DNA of 64,000 bases, from NCBI RefSeq assembly GCF_014284255.1, contig NZ_JACOFV010000016.1, forward strand, positions 62,001 to 126,000, given 5' to 3'. Both the position numbers and the translations under genes were made by a program. The notes beneath the pieces were generated by a model. The model saw nothing but the letters and a program-made list of their open reading frames with translations, did no database searches and was not told where the DNA came from. Shown here one piece after another: positions 53,232-62,804 of this stretch (the first letter of the stretch is position 1; every line of letters begins with the position of its first letter). This stretch comes from Cognatundibacterium jejuense. Its GTDB lineage: Bacteria; Pseudomonadota; Gammaproteobacteria; Burkholderiales; Burkholderiaceae_D.

Positions 53232-56200
53232 ATGACTAGTAGTTTAAATCTGTCAGAGTCAGGATGGCGTGAAAGCTGTTTCACTGCGTTCGACCTCATG
53301 CGGGATGATCCCGATGAAGGCCGTACAATGGCTAAGTACATGCATCAACAAGCAATCGCTCACAGATTACCAGTGTTAGGTACCTTTGCTGAATTGCTTT
53401 TGGCATTTGCAGATTTCTTCGAAGGCGATCTTGCCCTGGCGGAACCTGAGTTTGAACGTACTGCCGCGATGTTTGAATTGGTGGGTGATGACGAAGGACT
53501 GGCATTTGCTAATTTTGGTACTGTTGCCGTCTGGCGCAAACATGGTTTGGCGGAGCAGGCCTACTCACTATGTCATTCTAAAATCCTCCCTTTGTTACCT
53601 GCTCACGATAATCGTTTGTCGGTACTTGTTCTCAACATGTTGGCGATCTTATCGCAAGAGTTGGGTTATACAGAAGAAGCATTGCGACACTTTTATAAAG
53701 CGCTTGATCAGGCAAGGCGCCTAAATATTCCCAACCGAGTTTCACAGATCTTGGCAAATCTCGGTGAAATTTTTTATATGAGCGGCAACGTTGAGTATGC
53801 CGAACATTTGCTCGAAGACGCTCGCCAGATTGCAGTTGCTTCGACCGAGCGTTGGTTAGCACCATTTATTTCGACGATGTTGGCACTTTGCAAGCTGGCG
53901 TTGGAAAAATATGACGAAGCCTATTCAGCGGTTGCCGCGTACATCGGTGAGGGCAGTGCCGCATTGCATACAGACCCCGCGAGTCGTGCCTTTTGTTTTT
54001 CTGTTGCTGCCTATACCTTGGCCAGAAAAGGACAGTTGACCCAGGCTGATCAGCTTAGCAATATTGCGATGAATTCGCTTGATAGTTTTGATGATAAACA
54101 TTTAAAACCCTATAACTGGTGGGTGAGTGGTTATCTGCATCATTGCCATCATCGTTATTCTGATGCCGTAGCTGACTTATTGCGCGCCATCGAAGAAAGC
54201 GGAAAAACTGGCTATTTTTATGTACCTCTGCGTGCCATGAAAGAATTGGTCGAAATCTTCTCAGAAGAAAAAAAATGGGAAGATGCATTTAAAGAGCAAC
54301 AGCGCTACCTTGATCTTTACACCAAGGTTCAGGGGCGTGCGACCCGCATCCATGTGCAAAACTTGCACATCAAAAATGAACTCAAAGAAGCAGAGCTCGC
54401 ACGCCGTCTGGAAGAAGAGGCTCTCAGTGAGCGTAAGGCGCTTGATGATGAGCTCAAACGTATGTTAGCCGAGCGTGAAACCATCCTTGAGAATTCTATC
54501 GTTGGAATGGTGTTTTTGAATAATCAGGGGCGAGTGCAGTGGGTTAACTCGCCACTTTGCGCGATCTTTGGCGTCGATAGAAAAGAAATACTCGGCGCGT
54601 CTCTGGAGCAGTTTTATGCTTCTCGTGAAGAATATTTATTATCTGGCGAAGCAGTGGGGGCAGCGGTGTGGCGTGGCGAATCGTATGAAAACGAGCTGCA
54701 AATGCGTCGCGCTAACGGTGAAATGTTCTGGGTCCATTTCTCAGGGCGCGCAGTGGATAAAAATGATTTGTCGCACGGCACCGTATGGGTGGTCATGGAC
54801 ATCTCTTCGCGCCGCCAGTTAGAGGCTGATCTCAATCGCTCTGAAAAACACTATCGCCAATTGGTCAATAATGCAAGTGAAGGGATTTTGGTCGTACAAA
54901 ATGGCAGAATCGTGTTCGCTAATCCCCGCGCTTGTCAGTTGACCGGATGTGCCAGCGCACAAATGGAGCATGAGAAATTCATCGATGTTATTTTCTCTGA
55001 AGATCGATTGTTGGTCGAAGACTTCAATGCACGCTGTCTTCAGGTTGATGAAGTTGAACAGTACTTCCATTGCCGTATTTTGCATCCAGTAACTGCACAG
55101 ATTATCTGGGTTGAATTGTCGACGGTGCTCATCGACTGGGAAGGTCATGCCGCAACGCTTTCTTTTATGTCCGACATTACTCAGAGAAAGCTGCTGGAGT
55201 CTCAACTCAAAGAAAGTATGGCCGAGCAAATTCGTTTGCAGACGTTGCAGATGCAAAATGAATTAAAAGAAGCGGAAGTTGCTCGTCGTCATGCAGAAGA
55301 AACGACCGAAGCGAAATCGATGTTTCTGGCGAACATGAGCCATGAAATCCGCACGCCGATGAATGCAATTATTGGTATGGCACATCTGGCACTACGAACC
55401 GAACTGAGCCCGAAACAAAAAGATTATTTGGAAAAAATTCACAATGCTGGCATGTCGTTGATGGGCATCATTAACGATATTTTAGATTTTTCCAAGGTTG
55501 AAGCGGGTAAGTTAAATATCGAGGATGCTGAATTTAATCTCGATGATGTTTTGGAAAATATTTCAGCGATGACTGCCGACAAGGCTTACGAAAAAGGCGT
55601 GGAATTTGTCTTTCGCACCCCTCGCTCTGTTCCTCGATATTTGCGCGGCGACTCATTGCGACTTGGCCAGGTATTGATCAACCTCGTCAATAACGCTGTT
55701 AAATTCACCGAACGAGGAGAGATTTCGGTTAGCTGTGAGCAACTTGAAATCAATAATGGCAGAGTAAAGATTTCGTTTGAAGTGCGCGATACAGGTATTG
55801 GTATGTCGCGTGAACAAATGATGAAGTTATTTGTTCCATTCAGTCAGGCAGATGAATCAACGACACGAAAATTTGGCGGCACAGGTCTTGGATTATCTAT
55901 CTCCAAGCGCGTCGTTGAGTTGATGGGTGGAACAATTTTTTTGGAAAGCGAAGAGGGGAGCGGCACATCGGTACGATTCCATGCATGGTTCGGCCTTGGT
56001 GATGCCACGCAGAGTCATCCTGCTTTGCCGCAGGCCGTTGATGACATGCGTATTCTTGTCGTTGACGATAACCAACTTGCCGCGAATGTATTACGTGAAG
56101 AATTATTGGCCCTGACACCGCATGTCGATGTCGCGTTGACTGCTAATGTTGCGTTAGAAGCGGTGGAGGCGGGCGATCACAATCAGCCATATGACGTGTT

Positions 56201-57530
56201 GTTTGTCGATCTGGATATGCCCGAGATCGATGGTCTGGCACTGATTGGCTTATTAAAAAACATCAAGAGTCTGCGATCTCTGCCTTTCTTTGTTTTGGTT
56301 GGCGTACATGGTCGTGATGAAGTCAGTCACAGAGCGGATGTCGTTCCTGATGGTTTTATTTGTAAGCCAGTAAGTGCGAATGCAATTCACGCTTGTATTG
56401 CGGAGTTATATTCCAAACAGGAACAACAATCTAAGCAAAAAGAAGAATTTTCTATTCCGCAATATACCAATTTACGTGTATTGCTGGTCGAAGATAACGA
56501 AATCAATCAGCAAATTGCGCGCGAATTGATGGAGGCGAGCGGAATACAGGTGGTGGTAGCAGAGAACGGCAAGGTCGCCGTTGATAAAATTTTCCGTCAT
56601 CCACCAGAATATTTTTCTCTGGTTTTTATGGATGTGCAAATGCCCGAACTCGATGGACATGAAGCGACGGCAATTATTCGCGGCGATGCACGTTTTCAGC
56701 AGTTACCTATTGTCGCGATGACCGCTCACGCTATGGTTGATGAGCGTAAGCGTTGCCTGGTTTCAGGAATGAACGCTCACCTTGCTAAGCCGATAGAGCC
56801 GGTTGCTTTGTTTTCGACCATTTCTGAATGGTGTCCTGATCGTGTTTCAGATTTGCAGGGAGAGTTAATTACTGAGGTCAAAGAGATTAATACCTTGGTC
56901 ATCGAAGGTGTTGATACCGATGAAGGTTTAAAACGTACTTTAGGTAGTTACGAACTTTATTTTGAACTGCTCACTCGTTTTTGCGAAGACCAACGTGAAT
57001 CGGTGATGAAAGCGCAGGCAGCTTTCGTCGATGGTGATGTCCAGTTAGCTGAGCGTATCATCCATACTCTGAAGGGAGTTGCTGCTTTGATTGCGGCTAA
57101 AAATGTGCGACAGTTAGCCGAAGAGCTCGAATCATTTTTGCATACCTCTATACAGGCGCGAGATATTATTTCACGTTTTGATTTGTGTCATAAGCAATTA
57201 CAAACAACGATTTTTTCAATTGAAAAAGCCTTGTTACGTGAGCGTAGCCGTACCATCGTCGATGCTACTTTGGAAGCAACGCCGATCGCCGAACGATCTT
57301 TAATGCAAGCGACCTTAACCAAGTGTGAAACCTTGCTGTCGGAATACGATGGCGAGGCAGTCGATGTGTTGTTGGAGTCGAGTGACCTGATCGTACAGGC
57401 TTTGGGGCTTGAATCCCACAAGCAATTGATGCGAGCGGCTAAACAATTTGATTTCGATGCAGCCCTGAGCTATTTGCGCCAGGGAGCAAAGGCATACGGG
57501 TTTGATGTTAATTTGCAAGCGATTGATTAG
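53232..57530 (+). CDS. TPR-PAS-PAS hybrid sensor histidine kinase with two receivers and Hpt
   Basis: The 1432-residue cytoplasmic kinase has no membrane helix. Residues ~40-380 are TPR-like repeats (AEHLLEDARQIAV and similar); ~380-420 a coiled coil; ~415-535 and ~535-655 two PAS domains; ~690-760 the phosphoacceptor helix with His704 (NMSHEIRTPMNAI); ~800-920 the ATPase (LINLVNNAVKFT, DTGIGMS, GGTGLGLSIS). REC1 (~938-1060) has Asp993 (FVDLDMPE) but its Thr/Ser position reads FFVLVGVHG. REC2 (~1079-1200) has Asp1134 (FMDVQMPE), AMTAHA and KPI. The Hpt (~1220-1335) has His1278 (IIHTLKGVAA). It ends 56 bases before a REC-HD-GYP gene, a plausible phosphorelay target. Confidence 0.93.
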   Translation: MTSSLNLSESGWRESCFTAFDLMRDDPDEGRTMAKYMHQQAIAHRLPVLGTFAELLLAFADFFEGDLALAEPEFERTAAMFELVGDDEGLAFANFGTVAVWRKHGLAEQAYSLCHSKILPLLPAHDNRLSVLVLNMLAILSQELGYTEEALRHFYKALDQARRLNIPNRVSQILANLGEIFYMSGNVEYAEHLLEDARQIAVASTERWLAPFISTMLALCKLALEKYDEAYSAVAAYIGEGSAALHTDPASRAFCFSVAAYTLARKGQLTQADQLSNIAMNSLDSFDDKHLKPYNWWVSGYLHHCHHRYSDAVADLLRAIEESGKTGYFYVPLRAMKELVEIFSEEKKWEDAFKEQQRYLDLYTKVQGRATRIHVQNLHIKNELKEAELARRLEEEALSERKALDDELKRMLAERETILENSIVGMVFLNNQGRVQWVNSPLCAIFGVDRKEILGASLEQFYASREEYLLSGEAVGAAVWRGESYENELQMRRANGEMFWVHFSGRAVDKNDLSHGTVWVVMDISSRRQLEADLNRSEKHYRQLVNNASEGILVVQNGRIVFANPRACQLTGCASAQMEHEKFIDVIFSEDRLLVEDFNARCLQVDEVEQYFHCRILHPVTAQIIWVELSTVLIDWEGHAATLSFMSDITQRKLLESQLKESMAEQIRLQTLQMQNELKEAEVARRHAEETTEAKSMFLANMSHEIRTPMNAIIGMAHLALRTELSPKQKDYLEKIHNAGMSLMGIINDILDFSKVEAGKLNIEDAEFNLDDVLENISAMTADKAYEKGVEFVFRTPRSVPRYLRGDSLRLGQVLINLVNNAVKFTERGEISVSCEQLEINNGRVKISFEVRDTGIGMSREQMMKLFVPFSQADESTTRKFGGTGLGLSISKRVVELMGGTIFLESEEGSGTSVRFHAWFGLGDATQSHPALPQAVDDMRILVVDDNQLAANVLREELLALTPHVDVALTANVALEAVEAGDHNQPYDVLFVDLDMPEIDGLALIGLLKNIKSLRSLPFFVLVGVHGRDEVSHRADVVPDGFICKPVSANAIHACIAELYSKQEQQSKQKEEFSIPQYTNLRVLLVEDNEINQQIARELMEASGIQVVVAENGKVAVDKIFRHPPEYFSLVFMDVQMPELDGHEATAIIRGDARFQQLPIVAMTAHAMVDERKRCLVSGMNAHLAKPIEPVALFSTISEWCPDRVSDLQGELITEVKEINTLVIEGVDTDEGLKRTLGSYELYFELLTRFCEDQRESVMKAQAAFVDGDVQLAERIIHTLKGVAALIAAKNVRQLAEELESFLHTSIQARDIISRFDLCHKQLQTTIFSIEKALLRERSRTIVDATLEATPIAERSLMQATLTKCETLLSEYDGEAVDVLLESSDLIVQALGLESHKQLMRAAKQFDFDAALSYLRQGAKAYGFDVNLQAID

Positions 57531-57586
57531 GGGTATAAGAATGGCTAATGCTCAGATGTAAAATGCCATTCCTTTATTTGTAAAAC

Positions 57587-58744
57587 ATGGATCAAAATTC
57601 TGAAATAGTTTCCAAGCAAGTTATCCTGATTGTCGATGATACGCCGGACAATATATCGCTGTTATCAGGGCTCTTGAAGGAACAATATAAAATAAAAATC
57701 GCCACCAGCGGTGTTAAAGCTTTGCAAATTGCTGCGCAACAACCGGCGCCGGATTTGATTTTGCTTGACGTCATGATGCCAGAAATGGATGGCTATGAAA
57801 CTTGCCGCCGGTTAAAATCAGATTTACTGACAGTTGATATTCCGGTTATTTTTCTGACTGCAAAAAATCAGGCGCAAGATGAAGAAAAAGGCTTGTTGCT
57901 CGGTGCGGTCGACTATATCAGCAAGCCAATTAGTCCATCGATCGTGATGGCAAGGGTGGCGACGCAATTGAATCTAATCCGCGTACAGCATCTCTTGCGT
58001 AATCAGAATAAGTACTTAGAAAGTCTGGTGCAGGATCGCACCAGTAAGTTAGGCAAAATGCAGGATGCGATCATCATGGCGATGGCGTCGCTCGGCGAGG
58101 TCAGAGACAATGAAACCGCCAATCATATTTGTCGTACGCAAAATTACGTGATGGTATTAGCACGTCAATTGAGTCAGCATCCGCGTTTTAAACAAGAATT
58201 AAGTAATGAAAATATCGAACTACTCTTCAAATCTGCGCCCTTGCATGACATTGGTAAAGTAGGTATTCCGGACAAAATTTTACTTAAACAAGGTAAGTTG
58301 ACGGCCGATGAGTTTGAAATCATGAAGCAACACACTTCATATGGTCGTGAAACAATCTTGTCGCTGGAACGCTATCTTGGTGAAAGCAATAATTTCTTAC
58401 GCTTTGCGCGGGAGATTACGTACTCGCATCACGAAAAATGGGATGGTAGCGGTTACCCGGAAGGGCTTACTGGAGACGCTATACCCATCTCAGCGCGTTT
58501 GATGGCCGTCGCTGATGTGTATGACGCCCTGATTACTGAGCGCGAGTATGAGCCCGCGTTTGAGCATCAGACAGCGATCAATATCATGCGCGACGCCCGC
58601 AGTTCGCATTTTGATCCTGATGTATTGGATGCATTTTTGCAGATGGCCGATAAATTTGACATGATTGCCAGGAGTTTTCGGGAACCCTTGCTAAAATCTT
58701 CCGGGTCTGGAGCAACGCACGAGACATCTTCCTACGCCAACTGA
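57587..58744 (+). CDS. Response regulator with HD-GYP cyclic-di-GMP phosphodiesterase domain
   Basis: The 385-residue protein has a receiver (residues ~12-130) with phosphoacceptor Asp61 (LILLDVMMPEMDG) and the conserved lysine in YISKPIS. A linker helix precedes an HD-GYP domain (~160-365) with the metal pair His220-Asp221 (LHDIGKVGIPDKIL), His281-His282 and the GYP loop HHEKWDGSGYPEGL. All signature residues are present, so cyclic-di-GMP hydrolysis is expected. It follows the hybrid kinase in the same direction. Its own ribosome site is weak. The likely output is control of motility or adhesion; this is inference. Confidence 0.94.
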   Translation: MDQNSEIVSKQVILIVDDTPDNISLLSGLLKEQYKIKIATSGVKALQIAAQQPAPDLILLDVMMPEMDGYETCRRLKSDLLTVDIPVIFLTAKNQAQDEEKGLLLGAVDYISKPISPSIVMARVATQLNLIRVQHLLRNQNKYLESLVQDRTSKLGKMQDAIIMAMASLGEVRDNETANHICRTQNYVMVLARQLSQHPRFKQELSNENIELLFKSAPLHDIGKVGIPDKILLKQGKLTADEFEIMKQHTSYGRETILSLERYLGESNNFLRFAREITYSHHEKWDGSGYPEGLTGDAIPISARLMAVADVYDALITEREYEPAFEHQTAINIMRDARSSHFDPDVLDAFLQMADKFDMIARSFREPLLKSSGSGATHETSSYAN

Positions 58745-58978
58745 TGCATGGATCGTGGCTTTGTTCAATCTCCTTTAAACTCAATTCATGCCTGATGAGG
58801 TAATCAGTTTGATAGCAATATCGAGCTGTTCGTCCACCTTAAAAATATAAAACAACGACCGTAAAGTATTGAGTGAACTAGTTACGTGTTAATTTGATTG
58901 ACGTTTTGTAGAACCTCGACTGACCGTTTAGGGCGGGATGCGGCCAAGAGTAGCAAATGGTTTCCACAGGAAATTTAA

Positions 58979-59200
58979 ATGAAAGAGTTTCGATTTAATA
59001 TTTTTGGCATACTCGTGATGGTTGACGGTTCGCCCGGCGCTTGGAGAGCGTTTTATCTTGGGAGCGATGGTAAACGGCGTGCGGCTGATTTTATAGTTCC
59101 CAACGATATCGCGGAGGAAGAATTGTGTGAGTATCTAGCAGACCTGTTCCATGAGAATGCGATGCCCAAGAATAGCACCGCTACACAGATATCATCATAA
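58979..59200 (+). CDS. Small conserved protein, DUF7661-like
   Basis: The 73-residue protein begins MKEFRFNIFGILVMVDGS, then WRAFYLGSDGKRRAADFIVP and EEELCEYLADLFHE. It resembles a small betaproteobacterial family (DUF7661, recalled by pattern and not checked). The strand-turn-strand start and the charged C-terminal helix suggest a compact alpha/beta fold. The function is unknown. The site CAGGAAA lies 7 bases before the ATG. It stands alone, ~234 bases after the HD-GYP gene. Confidence 0.75.
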   Translation: MKEFRFNIFGILVMVDGSPGAWRAFYLGSDGKRRAADFIVPNDIAEEELCEYLADLFHENAMPKNSTATQISS

Positions 59201-59435
59201 CGCTGGCGATGTCCGGCCAGGAACTGACATTCGCGTCAATAAATATCGTTGAAGAAAAAATGAAGAATTGGAGAAAACGACTTACACATTGACTTGGGGC
59301 ATATCCATGCTCATTTGAATCGGGCGTGGCATCAACGCAAGGCTGAATTGAATTCATCGAACATTCCGTAAAAAATATTTGGAATTTTGTTTGAATTATC
59401 GTGCGAAGCAATTTTTAAAAAATTGTCTGCAGAAT
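59201..59435. other. Gene-free stretch after the small protein gene
   Basis: About 235 bases without a supported gene. A 76-codon minus-strand open frame here is a shadow with no family match. Nothing else is visible until the terminator hairpin that follows. Confidence 0.5.
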
Positions 59436-59469
59436 CAAAAAAAGCGCAAATTTCTTTGCGCTTTTTTTG
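59436..59469. terminator. Bidirectional terminator before the ferredoxin reductase gene
   Basis: AAAAAAGCGCAAA and TTTGCGCTTTTTT form a perfect stem with a short loop, T-rich on both strands. It lies 39 bases past the ferredoxin-NADP reductase stop on the minus strand and can also end plus-strand transcripts. Confidence 0.9.
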
Positions 59470-59507
59470 ATTGTACTTCGCGATTACTACTCGTAATCGT
59501 TGAGGTA

Positions 59508-60578
59508 TTAATCAAACGTTGGTGTTTCAACGCCGAGGATTTTGTGCAGTTTTGGTGACGTGGTTGTGTACTGCATATGAATTTTCTTTTCAGGGAAAAT
59601 GTACGGTGCAGCACCAAATGCGGCCAGAGCGGCTTCGTGGAAGCCGGATAAAATCAATTTCTTTTTGCCTGGGTAGGTATTGATATCGCCTACAGCAAAA
59701 ATACCAGGAACATTGGTTTCAAACTTTTCAGTGTTCATGACTTTTAACTGCTTACGTTCGATTTCCAGACCCCACTCAGCGATAGGGCCGAGTTTTGGTG
59801 ACAAGCCAAAGAATACGAGCAAGTTATCTAAAGGCATGCGGCGGGTAACGCCATCAGCACCAGTGACTTTGATTTCGCTCAGGATATCATCTTTGGTTTC
59901 AATGCCAGTCACTTGACCGATGGTCAATTGCATTTCGTAGTTGTCGCACAGTTCTTTCATTTTGGCGACAGATGCAGGCGCAGCACGGAAGTCATCACGG
60001 CGGTGCAGCAGGACAACGGATTCTGCTTTACCAACCAGGTTTAAAGCCCAGTCCAGAGCAGAGTCGCCGCCACCACAGATCACCAGATTTTTGCCGTGGA
60101 ACTGGCTAGGATCTTTGACACGGTAGAAAACTTGTGAGCCTTCAAACGCTTCAATGCCATCAACCTTCAACGTGCGCGGTTGGAATGAGCCAACGCCTGC
60201 AGCAATGAAAATGGTTTTGGTGATAAAGCGTGTGCCAGTGGACGTTTCCAGATCGAAACGACCATCATCGCGGCGTTCAACTAACGTTACTTCCTGACCC
60301 AAATGGAAAGTTGGTTCAAATGGTTCAATTTGCTTTAACAAATTGTCTGTCAGTTCCTGGCCTGTGCAGACGGGAACCGCTGGGATGTCGTAAATTGGCT
60401 TGTCAGGATATAACTCAACGCATTGACCGCCAACTACTGCCAGCGAATCGATCACATGTGCTTTGATTTCGAGCAAGCCTAATTCGAACACCTGAAACAG
60501 GCCGACCGGACCGGCACCGATGATGACGGCATCGGCTTCGATGACGCCGTTTGCCTGAGTAGTTTGTTTATTTTCCAT
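59508..60578 (-). CDS. Ferredoxin-NADP reductase, thioredoxin-reductase-like type
   Basis: The 356-residue flavoprotein carries electrons between NADPH and ferredoxin. It has the FAD motif [36 protein letters not shown], the NADP motif [14 protein letters not shown], and [20 protein letters not shown]. There is no CxxC thioredoxin-reductase pair, so it is the YumC/FNR type. A ferredoxin gene (fdxA) lies 97 bases upstream on the same strand; reductase and ferredoxin probably work as a pair. Confidence 0.94.
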   Translation of the reverse strand: MENKQTTQANGVIEADAVIIGAGPVGLFQVFELGLLEIKAHVIDSLAVVGGQCVELYPDKPIYDIPAVPVCTGQELTDNLLKQIEPFEPTFHLGQEVTLVERRDDGRFDLETSTGTRFITKTIFIAAGVGSFQPRTLKVDGIEAFEGSQVFYRVKDPSQFHGKNLVICGGGDSALDWALNLVGKAESVVLLHRRDDFRAAPASVAKMKELCDNYEMQLTIGQVTGIETKDDILSEIKVTGADGVTRRMPLDNLLVFFGLSPKLGPIAEWGLEIERKQLKVMNTEKFETNVPGIFAVGDINTYPGKKKLILSGFHEAALAAFGAAPYIFPEKKIHMQYTTTSPKLHKILGVETPTFD

Positions 60579-60675
60579 ACGACGAGATATTTCCTGATAT
60601 TACCTAAAATTGATTGGGTAAAACACACCCGCTTGCCATTGTGGCAGTGCCGCAAATTAATGCGGCGCAGAACGA

Positions 60676-60999
60676 TTAGCGTTCCAGGTATTGCAATTTG
60701 TCTTTAACGTCTTTCCAATCGTCTGCATCAGCCAGCGGCGCAACAGTTTTGGTGATGGATGGCCATTTGCGCGTCAATTCAGCATTGATCTTGATGAATT
60801 GCTGCTGATCGGCAGGTACGTCTTCCTCAGCAAAAATAGCGTTGGCCGGGCATTCTGCGACGCAGACTGCGCAGTCGATACATTCATCCGGATCGATGAT
60901 CAGGAAATTCGGGCCAGCACGGAAGCAGTCCACAGGGCAGACATCCACGCAATCGGTATAGCGGCAGCGGATGCAGGATTCGGTCACAACGTGGGTCAT
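60676..60999 (-). CDS. fdxA: 7Fe ferredoxin FdxA
   Basis: The 107-residue ferredoxin starts at the ATG at 60999 (MTHVVTESCIRCRYTDC); the longer frame is unsupported. Clusters: ESCIRCRYTDCVDVCPVDCF and DECIDCAVCVAECPANAIF. In 7Fe ferredoxins the first motif carries a 3Fe-4S cluster because of its modified cysteine spacing (C-x2-C-x4-C), which is seen here. The C-terminal ~50 residues are the usual FdxA extension (NAELTRKWPSITK). Its partner is likely the downstream reductase. Confidence 0.95.
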   Translation of the reverse strand: MTHVVTESCIRCRYTDCVDVCPVDCFRAGPNFLIIDPDECIDCAVCVAECPANAIFAEEDVPADQQQFIKINAELTRKWPSITKTVAPLADADDWKDVKDKLQYLER

Positions 61000-61387
61000 A
61001 ACAGTCCAATCTTTAAAATTCGGGGTTTTGGCGCAGCCAGATCGCAGAAAACACATGCTAGGGCTGCAAAGCCTTGTATTTTAAGGCAATTTCACAGTTC
61101 TAACAAATCGGGCTTATATAGTTTGCGCATAAGCAAATACATTCCCGCCCTTGGGCGCGCTTTTGTGCATCTACGAGAAGCCGGAAGATCAAGGGTAATT
61201 ATAGACAGATAAGGCACTGTTTGCATTGATGTGCATCACCAAGTGCATTACGTGAGGATACTTTGCTCACTCTGGGCGAGACACGAAATTTTTTCAAAAT
61301 ATCCCTGAGAGTTAAATAAGTGGGTCGTTAACGTTAAGATGCTAGCAATATGCCAAATACGAACAGACACTTTTTCTTGGATTACTT
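61000..61387. other. Divergent fdxA-dehydrogenase gap
   Basis: These 388 bases contain no supported gene. They should hold the fdxA promoter on the left and that of the 2-hydroxyacid dehydrogenase on the right. No clear regulatory motif was found. Confidence 0.4.
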
Positions 61388-62356
61388 ATGAAACCAGCAA
61401 TTTTGGTCGCCCGTGCCATATTTCCCGACATACTGACGTATTTGTCTGCTCATTTTGAAGTGGAATCAAATCAAGACGATGTGGTTTTTAGCCCGGAAGA
61501 ACTGATGCAGCGCCTGAAAGGTAAGGTCGGTGCCTTGACCACGTCCAGCGCACGCATCAGTCGTGAGTTATTGCAGCAATTGCCAGACTTGAAAATGGTC
61601 GCCAACATGGCTGTTGGTTACGATAACTTTGATCTGGCGGCGATGACAGAATGTGGTGTGTTGGCAAGCAATACGCCCGATGTCTTAAATGAAACGACTG
61701 CAGATTTTGGTTGGGCCTTAATGATGGCGGCGGCGCGTCGCATTACAGAATCAGAACATTGGTTACGCGACGGCCAATGGAATAAGTGGCGCTATGACTA
61801 TTTCCTTGGTGCAGATTTGCATGGTTCTACCCTGGGAATTATTGGTATGGGCAGAATTGGTCAGGCGATTGCCAGACGCTCAACCGGATTTAATATGAGG
61901 GTGATCTATCACAACCGTTCGCGCCTGAGTCCGGAGCAGGAAGCGTATGCCAATAACGCGCAGTACGCGAGCAAAGAAGAAGTTTTGCGTCAGGCAGATC
62001 ATTTAATGTTAATCCTGCCGTACTCTGCCGCTTCACACCACACAATAGGCGCGGCTGAGTTAGCGATGATGAAGCCAACAGCGACGCTGATTAATCTGGC
62101 GCGTGGCGGTATTGTCGATGATGTTGCCTTGATTGCTGCTCTGCGTGATAAGCGTATCGCTGCTGCTGGTTTAGATGTATTTGAAAACGAACCGAAGTTC
62201 CATCCGGATTTTTTAAGCCTCAGTAACGTGGTTTTGACGCCGCATATCGCCAGCGCCTCGGAAGCAACCCGCAGGGCGATGGCAAAATGTGCGGCGGATA
62301 ATCTGATTGCAGGCTTAAGTGGCCAGACTCCGCCCAATTTGTTGAAATTATTTTAA
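61388..62356 (+). CDS. D-2-hydroxyacid dehydrogenase (glyoxylate/hydroxypyruvate reductase-like)
   Basis: The 322-residue NAD(P)H enzyme belongs to the GhrB/glycerate dehydrogenase group. The nucleotide motif is GSTLGIIGMGRIGQAIARR; the catalytic residues are Arg in NLARGGIVDD, Glu in GLDVFENEP and His in LTPHIASAS. The substrate is probably glyoxylate, hydroxypyruvate or 2-ketogluconate; the exact one is not clear. Its last nine bases overlap the end of the opposite-strand acyl-CoA-binding gene. Confidence 0.9.
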   Translation: MKPAILVARAIFPDILTYLSAHFEVESNQDDVVFSPEELMQRLKGKVGALTTSSARISRELLQQLPDLKMVANMAVGYDNFDLAAMTECGVLASNTPDVLNETTADFGWALMMAAARRITESEHWLRDGQWNKWRYDYFLGADLHGSTLGIIGMGRIGQAIARRSTGFNMRVIYHNRSRLSPEQEAYANNAQYASKEEVLRQADHLMLILPYSAASHHTIGAAELAMMKPTATLINLARGGIVDDVALIAALRDKRIAAAGLDVFENEPKFHPDFLSLSNVVLTPHIASASEATRRAMAKCAADNLIAGLSGQTPPNLLKLF

Positions 62357-62599
62357 GGAGTTAATCAGGTCGACGTACTGCTGCATCGCGTCTTCCTGCG
62401 AGGTACCTTTCAAATTTGCCCACGCGTCAAATTTAGCGCGGCCAACAAAATCCGTCATGCCAGGGCGGTCGCCAGTGGCGTCGCCGGTGCTGCCTTGTTT
62501 GAATAAAGCGTAGATCTTCAGCAGCGTCATGTTGTCAGGACGTTCTGGCAGGTTTTTGGATTCTGCTAAGGCGAGGTTGAATTGTTCTTGAATGCTCAT
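62348..62599 (-). CDS. Acyl-CoA-binding protein
   Basis: The 83-residue protein starts at the ATG at 62599 (MSIQEQFNLALAES); the frame goes upstream without support. It is a full ACBP: the four-helix pattern includes LLKIYALFKQGSTGDATGDRPG and KFDAWANLKGTSQEDAMQQYVDLI, with the characteristic K-x3-W. It binds long-chain acyl-CoA in the cytosol. Bacterial ACBPs are uncommon outside some proteobacteria. The gene overlaps the dehydrogenase tail to tail. Confidence 0.94.
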   Translation of the reverse strand: MSIQEQFNLALAESKNLPERPDNMTLLKIYALFKQGSTGDATGDRPGMTDFVGRAKFDAWANLKGTSQEDAMQQYVDLINSLK

Positions 62600-62716
62600 C
62601 GTGATTTCCGACTGTGTCTGGGTTGAAAAATACCAAGGTTCAAAAAGTAACACGACTCTTGGTTAAATCACCATATTGATGCTAGAGGTTTTCCTCCAGC
62701 TTTTGATTGGGGGCAA

Positions 62717-62782
62717 GTAGGGCGGTTGCAATCCACCAATTTGGCGCAAACCTTATCGTAGCGCGGCTTGCAGCCGCCCTAC
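62717..62782. repeat. REP-like intergenic inverted repeat
   Basis: GTAGGGCGGTTGCAA at 62717-62731 and TTGCAGCCGCCCTAC at 62768-62782 pair over 15 bases with one wobble, around a 36-base centre that contains another GCGC-rich core. It resembles dispersed palindromic elements of Betaproteobacteria. It lies between the acyl-CoA-binding gene and the YecA-like gene and has no T-tract. Confidence 0.6.
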
Positions 62783-62804
62783 GAAAGCTAATGAGAGTTT
62801 TTGT

